Part shown: one piece after another, positions 16,810 through 25,116 of the stretch
Numbering within the stretch: position 1 is the stretch's first letter
Layout: the number at the start of each line of letters is the position of its first letter
From: Phytohabitans sp036906915
GTDB lineage: Bacteria; Actinomycetota; Actinomycetes; Mycobacteriales; Micromonosporaceae
Reading direction: 5' to 3'
DNA length: 64,000 nt
Assembly (NCBI RefSeq): GCF_036906915.1
Contig: NZ_JBAKHX010000002.1
Location: 124,001 to 188,000, forward strand
Notes under the pieces: model-generated
Databases searched by the model: none
What the model was told of the DNA's origin: nothing
The model's input: the letters and a program-made list of their open reading frames with translations, nothing else
Program-made: the position numbers and the translations under genes

Positions 16810-17598
16810 TCAGCAGGAGACCGCGATGCCGCGCGCCTTCAGCCACGGCGCCGGGTTGATCTGGTTCCACAGGGCGCCCTTGTGCACCTCGAAGTGCAGG
16901 TGGGGGCCCGTGGAGTCACCGGTCGACCCCTCGTACCCGATTACCTGGCTGGCCGCGACCTTCTGACCGATCCTCACCGCGACCTTGGACTGGTGCGCGT
17001 AGTGGGTCATGTACCCGTTGCCGTGGTCGATGACCACCGAGATGCCATAACCGCTGTATGCCCAACCGGCGGCGACAACGGTACCAGCGCCGACCGCGTG
17101 GATCGGGGTGCCGGAGGGGGCTGCCAGGTCGATTCCGGCGTGGAGCACGCCCCAGCGCTGCCCGAAGCACGACGTGATGGCCGCACCTGGCATCGGGCTG
17201 ACCCAGGCGGGAGCGGCCTTCTTCGGGGCCGCTGTGGCGGCCTTGGGTGCCGCAGCGGTCGCGGGGGCGGCCTTCGGCGCGGCCGTGGTGGGCGCAGGCT
17301 GGGCGGGCGCGGCCTGGGGGGTGGTCTGGGCGGGGGCGGTCTGGGCGGTCGCCCGCTCGGCACGGTCGGCCCGCTGCGCGGCATCGGCGCGGGCCTGCTG
17401 GTCCGCGGTGACGGCGGCCGTCAGCGGCGTTTCCGCCGGGCCGTCGGCGACAGCGGCTGAGATGCCGGCCAGGGCGGCGCCGACCGCGAGCACCGTCGCG
17501 GGCGCGACGAGGCGGGCCCGACCGGCTAGGCGGCTGCGGATCCGGTGCCGGGCGACGTCGGCGCGCGATCGGATATCGGGGAACTTGCTTTGCTGCAC
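16810..17598 (-). CDS. Secreted M23 family peptidase
   Basis: A 262-residue protein starting at GTG 17598, chosen because GGAGGT lies 8 nt before it. A basic N-terminus and one hydrophobic segment (residues ~35-55) indicate export. An Ala/Pro/Thr-rich linker follows. The C-terminal LytM/M23 domain (residues ~150-260) has the zinc-site patterns HAGIDLAAPSGTPIHA and GPHLHFEVH. It probably cuts peptidoglycan cross-bridges outside the membrane. The paralogue at 17864 is on the same strand just upstream but has its own terminator. The long leader before this gene can fold in two exclusive ways. Confidence 0.9.
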   Translation of the reverse strand: MQQSKFPDIRSRADVARHRIRSRLAGRARLVAPATVLAVGAALAGISAAVADGPAETPLTAAVTADQQARADAAQRADRAERATAQTAPAQTTPQAAPAQPAPTTAAPKAAPATAAAPKAATAAPKKAAPAWVSPMPGAAITSCFGQRWGVLHAGIDLAAPSGTPIHAVGAGTVVAAGWAYSGYGISVVIDHGNGYMTHYAHQSKVAVRIGQKVAASQVIGYEGSTGDSTGPHLHFEVHKGALWNQINPAPWLKARGIAVSC

Positions 17599-17642
17599 GA
17601 GGGGGGACCTCCGTGGTTGTGCGACACGGACCGGGAAATGTT

Positions 17643-17724
17643 GGTGTGCCGCTCCGTAACCACGGGTAAGGGGGAAGCCAAGGGTGGGCCGGCACACCCA
17701 GGGTCGAGCCCTGTTTTGTGCCGG
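17643..17724 (-). promoter_or_regulatory. Leader with mutually exclusive hairpins before M23 gene
   Basis: On the minus strand, segment B (17698-17689) can pair with upstream segment A (17724-17717, 8 bp, with a further 5-bp hairpin at 17713-17699 inside it) or with downstream segment C (17651-17643, 9 bp, perfect). C lies 45 nt before the GTG start. The two states cannot coexist, as in riboswitches or attenuators. No known ligand class was recognised. Confidence 0.4.
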
Positions 17725-17812
17725 TTTGTTCTAGTAACAGTCCGTAGTCAGATGTGGCCTAGGTCACATCTATGGCTGTGACGGGAGAAACTTTGTGCCG
17801 TCTCTGAGGTGC

Positions 17813-17843
17813 AAAAACCGCCCATGCCGTATGGCATGGGCGG
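17813..17843 (-). terminator. Intrinsic terminator of the second M23 gene
   Basis: An 11-bp perfect stem (17818-17828 with 17833-17843) and a 4-nt loop are followed, reading leftward, by five U residues (17817-17813). This is a textbook terminator for the gene ending at 17864. Confidence 0.9.
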
Positions 17844-17863
17844 TGAGAGGGCGCTACAGAGAG

Positions 17864-18577
17864 TCAGGAAGGCGCTACGCCAGCAAAAATTGAGTCGACC
17901 TGTAGCTTGATGTCCGCTTGGCGATCCCGGAACCACGGGATCGGGTCGCGGGGCTCGCCGTTGACATGCACCTCGAGATGCAGGTGACTTCCGTACGAGT
18001 GACCGGTGTTGCCCACCAGGCCGAGCGTGTCGCCGGCCTTCACCGTCTGCCCGGCTTTGACGAGGACCTTCTGGGAGTGGCCGTAGATGGTCTCGACACC
18101 GTTGCCGTGGTCGACGATGACGGCGTATCCGTAGCCGCCGTAGTACTGGGCGAGCTTCACGGTGCCGTCGGCCACCGCCTTGTAGGGCGTGCCCTCCGCT
18201 GCGGCCAGGTCGACGCCGGCGTGCAACTGGCCCCAGCGCATGCCGTAAGGCGAAGTGAACTGGTATTCCTGCAGCGGCAGCAGCCACGCGTCCGATGCCG
18301 CCTGGTCGGCGGTGGTGGCGGAGCGGTCGTCACGGGAGGCGCGGGCGGCGTCTTCGGCTCGGTCCGCGAGATCTTGAGATGCCGACGCGCGGTCGAGATC
18401 GGCCAGCGCGCTCGGGTCGACCGTCTTGGCGTCCGGCAGGGCGGCGGCGCCGAGGGCGACGAACCCCGCTCCGACGAACGCGGTGGTGACGACCGCGGCA
18501 TAACGGCTGCGCGGAGGTGTGGGAACGCGGCGACGACCGCGATATCGGTCCGGCTCAGACGACAGGCGCTGACGCAC
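17864..18577 (-). CDS. M23 family peptidase, membrane-anchored or secreted
   Basis: A 237-residue protein starting at GTG 18577 (GGAGGG lies 5-6 nt upstream; another in-frame GTG is 6 nt earlier). An Arg-rich N-terminus leads into a hydrophobic segment (residues ~28-46), then an Asp/Ala-rich helical region and a C-terminal LytM domain with zinc-site patterns LHAGVDLAAAEGTPY and GSHLHLEVHVNG. It is a likely peptidoglycan endopeptidase. A stacked-stem structure (18603-18647) lies between the promoter region and the ribosome site. It ends in a strong intrinsic terminator, separating it from its paralogue. Confidence 0.9.
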   Translation of the reverse strand: MRQRLSSEPDRYRGRRRVPTPPRSRYAAVVTTAFVGAGFVALGAAALPDAKTVDPSALADLDRASASQDLADRAEDAARASRDDRSATTADQAASDAWLLPLQEYQFTSPYGMRWGQLHAGVDLAAAEGTPYKAVADGTVKLAQYYGGYGYAVIVDHGNGVETIYGHSQKVLVKAGQTVKAGDTLGLVGNTGHSYGSHLHLEVHVNGEPRDPIPWFRDRQADIKLQVDSIFAGVAPS

Positions 18578-18978
18578 GCACACCCTCCGTTGTCGGTCAT
18601 AGGCGGCTGATGCAGCGTCTAAATGGGGGTGAACGCTGTCTAGCCGCGTCGCCATCCGGCGGGGACCGGGATGACAACCGTGGGTCACGGTAACTAAACC
18701 CCGGGCGTGTCACAAGCCGGACGGCAAAATTGGCTACAGAACGGCGCACCGTCCGTTGTGGAATGCCGGATTTCGTTACCATTTGTGAGGGGTCTCGTTA
18801 GTAGCGTTCCGTCATATCTACAGCTACGGATGGTCATGTGATCCATCCGACAGCGTTAAATGCTTGCCCTTCCGAGTCGCTTCTATGAGACCAGTTTCCA
18901 GCCCCGATATTCCGGAGCGCGGCCGGCGAGTTACCGTTCGTTCAGGCGTGGTGCCGACCGCACGGAAGGTGTGTGCTC
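18578..18978. other. 400-bp divergent control region
   Basis: The spacer lies between an M23 gene (leftward) and the B12-binding gene (rightward). Two stacked 6-bp stems, 18603-18608 with 18642-18647 and 18613-18618 with 18633-18638, lie 26 nt before the M23 start and would fold in its mRNA. A second inverted repeat (CGGATGG and TCCATCCG near 18825-18850) lies further right. Several lower-GC tracts near 18700-18850 are likely promoter zones. No ORF is convincing. Confidence 0.45.
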
Positions 18979-19383
18979 ATGAGCTCTCGGATACGGGTCG
19001 TCGTCGCGAAGCCCGGCCTCGACGGGCACGACCGCGGCGCCAAGGTGGTGGCGCGGGCGCTACGGGACGCCGGCATGGAGGTCATCTACACCGGGCTGCA
19101 CCAGACGCCCGAGCAGATCGTGGAGACCGCCATCCAGGAAGACGCCGACGCGGTCGGCCTCTCCGTGCTCTCCGGCGCGCACATGACGCTCTTCCGTCGC
19201 GTGCTCGACCTGCTCGGAGAGCGCGGCGCGAGCGACATCGTCGTGTTCGGCGGCGGCATTATTCCGGACGCCGACATCCCAGAATTGCGGGAGATGGGCG
19301 TGGCGCAGATATTCACTCCGGGTGCCACGACACAAGCCATCGTGGAATGGGTCCGGGCGAACGTAACGCAACCCGTAGCGTAA
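18979..19383 (+). CDS. Stand-alone cobalamin-binding domain protein
   Basis: A 134-residue protein equal to the C-terminal B12-binding domain of methylmalonyl-CoA mutase. The signature DGHDRG (DxHxxG; its His replaces the lower axial ligand of cobalamin) is near residue 17, SVLSGAHM supplies the SxL segment and VVFGGGIIP the glycine-rich loop. GGAAGG lies 9 nt before the ATG. No catalytic TIM-barrel partner is encoded nearby, so it must act with a subunit from elsewhere, most likely a separate mutase large subunit. It is followed by a 12-bp hairpin terminator. Confidence 0.9.
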   Translation: MSSRIRVVVAKPGLDGHDRGAKVVARALRDAGMEVIYTGLHQTPEQIVETAIQEDADAVGLSVLSGAHMTLFRRVLDLLGERGASDIVVFGGGIIPDADIPELREMGVAQIFTPGATTQAIVEWVRANVTQPVA

Positions 19384-19410
19384 TCGCTACTGACGGTTGC
19401 GAATAAAGGG

Positions 19411-19445
19411 AGAGGCCGGACGCACCCCTCACACGTCCGGCCTCT
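19411..19445 (+). terminator. Hairpin after the B12-binding gene
   Basis: A 12-bp perfect stem (19411-19422 with 19434-19445) and an 11-nt loop start 28 nt after the stop. The following bases are only weakly U-rich. Confidence 0.75.
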
Positions 19446-19600
19446 CTATGCACGATGCCCCGCCGCCACCCCTCGACCGACAGGGCATCGGCCGCTTTGC
19501 TGTCTGCCGTACCGCTCAGACATCTGACTCAACGATGCCCTTCACGGGGGGTTACGCGGCCTGCGGAAAAAGATTCCCTGGTGTCGTACGCTCTGCTCCC

Positions 19601-20275
19601 GTGACGCACCCACCCCAGCAGCCGCCGCCCGGCTGGCACCCACCCCAGCAACCGCCTCTGCAGCCGCCGCCGGGCTGGCAGCCGCCTCCGCAGGGGTGGC
19701 AGCAGCCGCCGTTCCCGCCACAGCAGCAGCTACCGGTCACGAAGCGAATCCCGGAAGACCAGCCGTTCATCGTTCGCCCGAGCGTCCAGAAGCGGGTCCT
19801 GCTCTTCGGCGGCATCAGCCTGGGCTTCGCCCTCCTGATCGGCTGCGTGCCCGCCGTCGGCAGCGGTGAGGTGCTCGTGGGCCTCGCCATCATCGGGTGC
19901 GCACTGGTCTTCTTCGGCCTGATCTTCGGCCTCCAGGTGTGGCTGATGACCTCCGGCGGGCCGGTACTCGCCGTCGGGCCGGCCGGCCTGTGGATCAAGA
20001 CGCGCCCCACCCGCGGCCAGGCGATCTGGCTGCCCTGGGAAGCGATCGCCCAGGTCTATCGGCGGCGCTGGGCACTGGAGAAGATGGTCTGCGTCAAGCC
20101 ACACGACCCGCGCACCGGCACCAACCTCGGCGCGTTCACCGCAGTCGACGCGAGCATGCAGCAGCTCTTCTTCGGCACCGGCTTTACCGCGACGCTCAAC
20201 TTCGCCGACCGCTCCGAGGCAGAGATCATGGGTGCGATCGCCCACTTCGCAGCCGGACGGGTCCCGATCAACTAG
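19601..20275 (+). CDS. Pro-rich two-helix membrane protein, PH-like
   Basis: A 224-residue protein starting at GTG 19601. TACGCT lies 8 nt before it, so the mRNA may be leaderless. Residues 1-55 are almost entirely Pro, Gln and Trp repeats (PPPGW and variants). Two adjacent hydrophobic helices follow (residues ~70-90 and ~95-125). The C-terminal ~90 residues contain LPWEAIAQVYRRRW, a pattern common in bacterial PH-like membrane proteins. No enzymatic motif is visible and no function is assigned. It stands alone between two terminators or promoters. Confidence 0.75.
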   Translation: MTHPPQQPPPGWHPPQQPPLQPPPGWQPPPQGWQQPPFPPQQQLPVTKRIPEDQPFIVRPSVQKRVLLFGGISLGFALLIGCVPAVGSGEVLVGLAIIGCALVFFGLIFGLQVWLMTSGGPVLAVGPAGLWIKTRPTRGQAIWLPWEAIAQVYRRRWALEKMVCVKPHDPRTGTNLGAFTAVDASMQQLFFGTGFTATLNFADRSEAEIMGAIAHFAAGRVPIN

Positions 20276-20316
20276 CGAGCACTCTGTGCAGTAGCGCACA
20301 CCGTGCACCCGCTCGG

Positions 20317-20344
20317 TTGCCGGCGGTACTTTGGTCGCTAGGCT
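20317..20344 (+). promoter_or_regulatory. Probable sucC promoter
   Basis: TTGCCG (20317-20322) and TAGGCT (20339-20344) are 16 nt apart, 40 nt before the sucC start codon. A weak GAAGG ribosome site lies between. Confidence 0.45.
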
Positions 20345-20383
20345 GCCGGCAATCAACCTATTTTCTCACCCTGAAGGTGCTAC

Positions 20384-21562
20384 GTGGATCTGTACGAGTA
20401 CCAGGGGCGTGAGCTGTTCGAGCGGCATGGCCTGCCCGTGCTGTCCGGCGGCGTCGCCACGACCCCGGAGGAGGCCCGCGCGATCGCCGAGCGGCTTGGC
20501 GGACGCGTGGTCGTCAAGGCTCAGGTGAAGGTCGGGGGGCGCGGCAAGGCGGGTGGCGTGAAGCTCGCCGAGAATGCCGAGGAGGCGGTGGCCCACGCCA
20601 CCAACATCCTGGGCATGGACATCAAGGGCCACACGGTCCACAAGGTGATGCTCACCGTGACCGCCGACATCGCCGAGGAGTACTACTTCTCGTACCTGCT
20701 GGACCGCGCCAACCGCACGTTCCTGTGCATCGCGAGCGTCGCGGGCGGCATGGACATCGAGCAGGTCGCGGCCGAGGCGCCGGACAAGGTCGCCAAGGTC
20801 GCCATCGACGCGAACGACGGTGTCGACGAGGCAAAGGCCCGCGAGATCGTGACGGCGGCTGGCTTCCCGGCCGAGGTCGCCGACCAGGTCACCGCGATCG
20901 CGGTCAAGCTGTGGCAGGCGTTCGTCGCCGAAGACGCCACGCTCGTCGAGGTGAACCCGCTGGCCCGTACGCCGGAGGGTCAGGTGCTCTGCCTCGACGC
21001 CAAGGTGACGCTCGACGCGAACGCCGACTTCCGCCACCCCGACCACGAGGCGCTGGTCGACCAGGCGGCCGTCGACCCGCTGGAGCAGCGCGCCAAGGAA
21101 AAAGACCTCAACTACGTCAAGCTCGACGGCGAGGTCGGCATCATCGGCAACGGCGCGGGTCTGGTCATGTCCACGCTCGACGTGGTCGCGTACGCCGGTG
21201 AGGAATTCGGCGGCGTCAAGCCGGCGAACTTCCTCGACATCGGCGGCGGCGCCAGCGCGGCCGTGATGGCCAACGGGCTGGAAATCGTGCTTTCCGACCC
21301 GGCAGTGCGGAGCGTCTTCGTCAACGTCTTCGGCGGCATCACGGCGTGCGACGAGGTCGCCAACGGCATCGTGCAGGCGCTGAGCCTGCTGGAGCAGCGC
21401 GGCGAGCAGGTCACCAAGCCGCTCGTGGTGCGGCTCGACGGCAACAACGCCGAGGCCGGCCGTGCCATCCTCGACGGCGCCGCCAACCCGCTCGTGCAGC
21501 GGGTGGACACAATGGATGGAGCGGCCAAGCGCGCCGCCGAGCTCGCGGCCGTGGGGGTCTGA
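20384..21562 (+). CDS. sucC: Succinyl-CoA synthetase, beta subunit
   Basis: A 392-residue ATP-grasp subunit that, with SucD, interconverts succinyl-CoA and succinate with ADP or GDP phosphorylation in the TCA cycle. Start is GTG 20384. The N-terminus DLYEYQGRELFERHGLPV is highly characteristic. Nucleotide-site segments VVKAQVKVGGRGKAGGVKLA and EVNPLA are present, and the ligase domain has FLDIGGGASA and VFVNVFGGITACDEVANGI. Length is standard. sucD begins 2 nt after its stop, so the subunits are co-expressed. mdh and icd lie ~10 kb downstream. Confidence 0.97.
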   Translation: MDLYEYQGRELFERHGLPVLSGGVATTPEEARAIAERLGGRVVVKAQVKVGGRGKAGGVKLAENAEEAVAHATNILGMDIKGHTVHKVMLTVTADIAEEYYFSYLLDRANRTFLCIASVAGGMDIEQVAAEAPDKVAKVAIDANDGVDEAKAREIVTAAGFPAEVADQVTAIAVKLWQAFVAEDATLVEVNPLARTPEGQVLCLDAKVTLDANADFRHPDHEALVDQAAVDPLEQRAKEKDLNYVKLDGEVGIIGNGAGLVMSTLDVVAYAGEEFGGVKPANFLDIGGGASAAVMANGLEIVLSDPAVRSVFVNVFGGITACDEVANGIVQALSLLEQRGEQVTKPLVVRLDGNNAEAGRAILDGAANPLVQRVDTMDGAAKRAAELAAVGV

Positions 21563-21564
21563 TC

Positions 21565-22443
21565 ATGGCAATCTGGCTGACCAAGGACTCGAAGGTCATC
21601 GTGCAAGGGATGACCGGTTCCGAGGGCTCCAAGCACACCCGGCGGATGCTCGCCGCCGGCACCCACGTCGTGGGCGGCGTCAACCCGCGCAAGGCGGGCC
21701 AGACGGTCGACTTCGACGGTACGGCGCTGCCGGTCTTCGGCGGTGTGGCCGACGCGATCCGGGAGACCGGCGCGGACGTCACCGTCATCTTCGTGCCGCC
21801 GGCGTTCTCCAAAGCCGCGGTGATCGAGGCGGTCGACGCCGGGATCCCGCTCGCCGTCGTGATCACCGAGGGTATCCCGGTGCACGACACAGCGGCCTTC
21901 TGGGCATACAGCCAGGCGAAGGGCGGCAAGACTCGGATCATCGGGCCGAACTGCCCGGGCATCGCCTCGCCCGGCGCCTCGAACGCCGGCATCATCCCGG
22001 CCGACATCACCGGTGCCGGCCGGATCGGTCTGGTCAGCAAGAGCGGCACGCTGACCTACCAGCTGATGTACGAGCTGCGCGACATCGGGTTCTCCACCTG
22101 CGTCGGCATCGGCGGTGACCCGGTCATCGGCACGACGCACATCGACGCGCTGGCCGCGTTCCAGGACGACCCGGAGACCGACGCGATCGTCATGATCGGT
22201 GAGATCGGTGGCGACGCCGAGGAGCGGGCCGCCGAGTTCATCAAGGCCAACGTGACGAAGCCGGTGGTCGGCTACATCGCCGGCTTCACCGCCCCACCCG
22301 GCAAGACCATGGGCCACGCGGGCGCGATCATCTCCGGCTCCTCCGGTACGGCTGACGCCAAGAAGGCCGCGCTGGAGGCCGCAGGTGTCAAGGTCGGCAA
22401 GACCCCGTCCGAGACCGCCCGCCTGATGCGCGCTCTGTTCTAA
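21565..22443 (+). CDS. sucD: Succinyl-CoA synthetase, alpha subunit
   Basis: A 292-residue CoA-binding subunit. The N-terminal CoA domain has IVQGMTGSEGSKHT and GVNPRKAGQT; GPNCPGI follows; the phosphorylated His lies in GKTMGHAGAIISGSSGTAD. It begins 2 nt after sucC. Length is standard. Immediately after the stop are four tandem 18-bp repeats and then inverted-repeat copy 3, in place of a classical terminator. Confidence 0.97.
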   Translation: MAIWLTKDSKVIVQGMTGSEGSKHTRRMLAAGTHVVGGVNPRKAGQTVDFDGTALPVFGGVADAIRETGADVTVIFVPPAFSKAAVIEAVDAGIPLAVVITEGIPVHDTAAFWAYSQAKGGKTRIIGPNCPGIASPGASNAGIIPADITGAGRIGLVSKSGTLTYQLMYELRDIGFSTCVGIGGDPVIGTTHIDALAAFQDDPETDAIVMIGEIGGDAEERAAEFIKANVTKPVVGYIAGFTAPPGKTMGHAGAIISGSSGTADAKKAALEAAGVKVGKTPSETARLMRALF

Positions 22444-22514
22444 CGGCCGTCCGGCCCGCTACGGCCGTCCGGCCCGCTACGGCCGTCCGGCCCGCTACGG
22501 CCGTCCGGCCCGCG
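22443..22514. repeat. Tandem 18-bp repeat, four copies, after sucD
   Basis: The unit ACGGCCGTCCGGCCCGCT repeats exactly three times from 22443 and a fourth time with a changed last base, starting on the final base of the sucD stop codon. Each unit contains the palindrome CGGCCG. The rest of the 322-bp spacer to 22765 holds inverted-repeat copy 3 (22534-22610) and about 150 bp in which I see only a likely promoter zone for the next gene. Confidence 0.9.
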
Positions 22515-22533
22515 CGGGCGCGGCCACTTCGTC

Positions 22534-22610
22534 GATCAAGGGCAAACGCACGTGGTTCGATCTCCGATCCGCGTGCGTTTGCCCTTGATCTATGCAAGGG
22601 CCCTTGATCA
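22534..22610 (+). repeat. Inverted-repeat element, copy 3
   Basis: The 22-bp arms at 22534-22555 and 22569-22590 have one non-Watson-Crick position that can pair as G-U in RNA, and a 13-nt loop. A 20-nt tail ends in CCCTTGATCA (22610). It sits downstream of sucD beside the 18-bp tandem repeats. Confidence 0.85.
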
Positions 22611-22765
22611 ACGGGACTGGCCCCCGGCGTGCGGCCTGGGTGTAGGTCCTTGGGCAGAGGCCAGCGAGAATCGCCCTGAAATGTCCGTATATCGGGCAAC
22701 GAACACCATGATCGACGGTGGTGTCGTCATCTCCCTGGCCGGCTGTCGTGCCAAAGTAGGGGCTG

Positions 22766-24064
22766 ATGCCAGCAACCACCCCTGACCAGCCCCAGCCGGG
22801 CGCCCCGGACACCAGGGAGACGGTGCGCATCACCGTGCGAGACCCGATGGCCGATCGGGAGACCGTTCGTCTGCCCCGGCAGCGGTCCGGTGGCAAGCGC
22901 GGTGGCAAGCGCCGGGCGCCGCTGGTGGTCGCCGCCGCGGCCGCCACTGCCTGGGCCGCCGTCGTCTCGTACCTGCCGGTCGCCGTCGTCATGGGGCTGG
23001 CCCAGTTCACCGAGGGCACCGCCTCCATAGGCGGCGCGGCCCGGCTCGGCCTCGCCGGCTGGCTGCTAGGGCACGGTGTGCCACTCGACACCGCCGCCGG
23101 CACCCTCGGGCTCGCGCCGCTCGCACTGGCGGTACTCGCCGCGTGGCGGGTCGCCCGCGCCGGCGTGCACGTCACGCGGGCGATCGGGGCTCGGCACCGC
23201 GGCTCACCGGCACAGGCACTCGCCGTCGCGGGCACGGTCGGCATCGGGTACGGGGTGCTCGGCGCGATCGCGGCGCTCATCCTGGACGGCGGCGGTCTGT
23301 CCGCGTCACCGGCCCGCGCCGGGTTCACGTTCGCGCTGTTCGGGGCCCTGGCGGCGCTGGTCGGCGCGCTCCGGGCCAGTGGGGCGCTCCGGGTCGTGGC
23401 CCGGCGGATCTCACCGGTCCTGCGCGACGCGATCCGCACCGGTGTGGTCGCCGCCGTCCTTGTGCTCGCGGCGGGCGCCGGCGTGGCCGGCCTGTCCGTG
23501 GCGTTCGGCGGGGGCAGCGCCAGCGACATGATCGGTGCGTATCGCACCGGGGTGGCCGGGCAGACCGGCATCACACTGATCAGCATCGCGTACGCCCCGA
23601 ACGCCGCCGCCTGGGCGGCCGCGTACCTGCTCGGCCCGGGGTTCGCGGTCGGCACCGACACGGCTGTGCGGACCACCGAGGTATCGGTCGGCGCGCTCCC
23701 CGCTGTTCCCATATTCGCCGGCCTGCCGGAGGGGCCGATCGGCGGGTACGGAGCAGCGTTGCTGGCCGTGCCGGTGGTGGCCGGCATGGTCGCTGGCTGG
23801 CTGCTCACCCGCCGCAAGCTGCGCGCGGACCGGCCCGCTCAAGCGGCTCGCTGGTCTGTCGTGCTCGGTGCGGCGGCGCTGGCCGGTCCGGTCGCGGGCC
23901 TGCTGCTCGGCGCGGCGGCGGTGATCTCCGGTGGGCCGCTGGGCGACGGCAGGCTGGCGCAGATCGGCCCGGTCGCCTGGCACGTGGCGGTGGTGGCAAC
24001 CCTGGTGGTTGCGGTGGGCACGGTGGTCGGTGCGGCCGCCACACGCATCTTCGCCCACCCGTAG
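22766..24064 (+). CDS. DUF6350-type multi-pass membrane protein
   Basis: A 432-residue integral membrane protein. After a ~50-residue polar, basic N-terminus come about ten hydrophobic helices; one loop carries the family-like segment SDMIGAYRTGVAGQTGIT, followed by AYAPNAAAWAAAYLLGPGFAVG. The position between sucCD and purN-purH matches that of the DUF6350 membrane proteins of actinobacteria, which is the main ground for the family call. The molecular function is unknown. A 12-bp hairpin at 24070 ends the unit. Confidence 0.8.
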   Translation: MPATTPDQPQPGAPDTRETVRITVRDPMADRETVRLPRQRSGGKRGGKRRAPLVVAAAAATAWAAVVSYLPVAVVMGLAQFTEGTASIGGAARLGLAGWLLGHGVPLDTAAGTLGLAPLALAVLAAWRVARAGVHVTRAIGARHRGSPAQALAVAGTVGIGYGVLGAIAALILDGGGLSASPARAGFTFALFGALAALVGALRASGALRVVARRISPVLRDAIRTGVVAAVLVLAAGAGVAGLSVAFGGGSASDMIGAYRTGVAGQTGITLISIAYAPNAAAWAAAYLLGPGFAVGTDTAVRTTEVSVGALPAVPIFAGLPEGPIGGYGAALLAVPVVAGMVAGWLLTRRKLRADRPAQAARWSVVLGAAALAGPVAGLLLGAAAVISGGPLGDGRLAQIGPVAWHVAVVATLVVAVGTVVGAAATRIFAHP

Positions 24065-24069
24065 AGACA

Positions 24070-24104
24070 ATCGAGGCGCCCTACCTCGAAGGGGGCGCCT
24101 CGAT
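24070..24104. terminator. Bidirectional hairpin, DUF6350 gene / DUF4190-like gene
   Basis: A 12-bp perfect stem (24070-24081 with 24093-24104) and an 11-nt loop lie between convergent genes ending at 24064 and 24121. No U-run. Confidence 0.75.
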
Positions 24105-24120
24105 CGTGGAGAGCCTGGAC

Positions 24121-24360
24121 TCAGCTACGCGCGGAGACCTGGTAAATGATGCCGACGATGATGGAGAGCGCCGCGACGACGAAACCGATGATCGCGAGCG
24201 TCTGCGGCTTTCCTGCCTTCTTGGCGGCGTTGAGGGAAAGCACCGAGAAGATGATGCCCACGATCGGGCAGCACACGGCGAAGACGATGCCCAGCACGCC
24301 GAAGAGCGTGGTCTTGTCGTTGGCCGGCTGCGCGGCAGGCGGCGGATAAGGCGTGGTCAA
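24121..24360 (-). CDS. Small DUF4190-like membrane protein
   Basis: A 79-residue protein with a short Pro-rich N-terminus and two hydrophobic helices (LFGVLGIVFAVCCPIVGIIF and IIGFVVAALSIIVGIIYQ) separated by a basic loop KKAGKPQ. It matches the DUF4190 type of small membrane proteins. The neighbouring gene at 24437 is a longer relative on the same strand 76 bp upstream. The function is unknown. Confidence 0.8.
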   Translation of the reverse strand: MTTPYPPPAAQPANDKTTLFGVLGIVFAVCCPIVGIIFSVLSLNAAKKAGKPQTLAIIGFVVAALSIIVGIIYQVSARS

Positions 24361-24436
24361 GTTTCTGTTCCTCCCCTATTTGTTCATTGTGGCGTGACGA
24401 TGCTCGCGTTTGATCAGTTCTTCGTCAAGACCGTGG

Positions 24437-25030
24437 TCAGAAGTAGCCGATCTCGGCCACCATGCCCACGATGAACATGACGAGGCCGAGTCCGGCGCCG
24501 ACTATGCCGCAGATGAACCCGGCCTTCGCCTGACCCAGGTTGTTGGCCAGACCCTGCTGGGCCTTCTGCTTACCGAGGTGGCCCGTCACGATGGCCCCGA
24601 TGCCGAGGGCGACGCCGAACAGGCTGCAGCAGATGCCCATCGGGATCGAGATGATGCCCAGGATCATGGAGATCAGACCCAGGGTGTTGTTCTGGCCCTG
24701 CGGACCCGGTGCCTGGTAGCCGCCGCCCGGGTAGACCGGTGCGGACGGGTACTGCCCGTAGGGCTGGCCCGAGGTGGGCTGGCCGTAAGGCTGCCCCGAG
24801 GTCGGTTGGGCGTAAGGCTGGCCGGACGTGGGCTGCTGGCCGTACGGATCGGACTGCGGCGGTGCGGCGTACGGGTCCTGGTATTGCGGCTGCCCGTACT
24901 GCGGGGGCTGCTGCGGCGGCTGCCCGTACTGCGGGGGCTGCTGCGGCGGCTGCCCGTACTGCGGCGGTTGCGCCGCCGGGTCGTTCGGCTGTTGGCCGTA
25001 CGGATCCTGGCCGGGATAGCCGGGCTGCAT
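24437..25030 (-). CDS. DUF4190-like membrane protein with Gln-Pro-rich N-terminus
   Basis: A 197-residue protein. Residues 1-105 are low-complexity Gln/Pro/Tyr/Gly repeats (YGQPPQQPP three times; QPTSGQPYGQ several times). The C-terminal part has two hydrophobic helices with a Cys pair (GICCSLFG) and GLVMFIVGMVAEIGYF, related to the short protein at 24121. Likely a membrane protein with an unstructured cytoplasmic arm. The repeats are near-identical at DNA level, so the arm length may vary between strains. It is divergent from purN. Confidence 0.8.
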   Translation of the reverse strand: MQPGYPGQDPYGQQPNDPAAQPPQYGQPPQQPPQYGQPPQQPPQYGQPQYQDPYAAPPQSDPYGQQPTSGQPYAQPTSGQPYGQPTSGQPYGQYPSAPVYPGGGYQAPGPQGQNNTLGLISMILGIISIPMGICCSLFGVALGIGAIVTGHLGKQKAQQGLANNLGQAKAGFICGIVGAGLGLVMFIVGMVAEIGYF

Positions 25031-25116
25031 CTTCGGTGCTCCTCGTCGTCAATGGGCAAGCGTTCGGCAGCGTACCTGGTCACCGCTAATGTCGGGGGTG
25101 CCGGTAGGGTGCTGAC

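Noticed and set aside
17599..17812. A c-di-AMP (ydaO) riboswitch in front of the M23 gene
   Set aside because: The gene type fits, but I could not place the conserved core on the minus strand; only the + strand shows faintly similar GGGGAAGCC text, which is the wrong direction. Kept as an unassigned leader structure.
22443..22514. CRISPR array
   Set aside because: Units are directly abutting 18-bp repeats with no spacers, and no cas genes are near.
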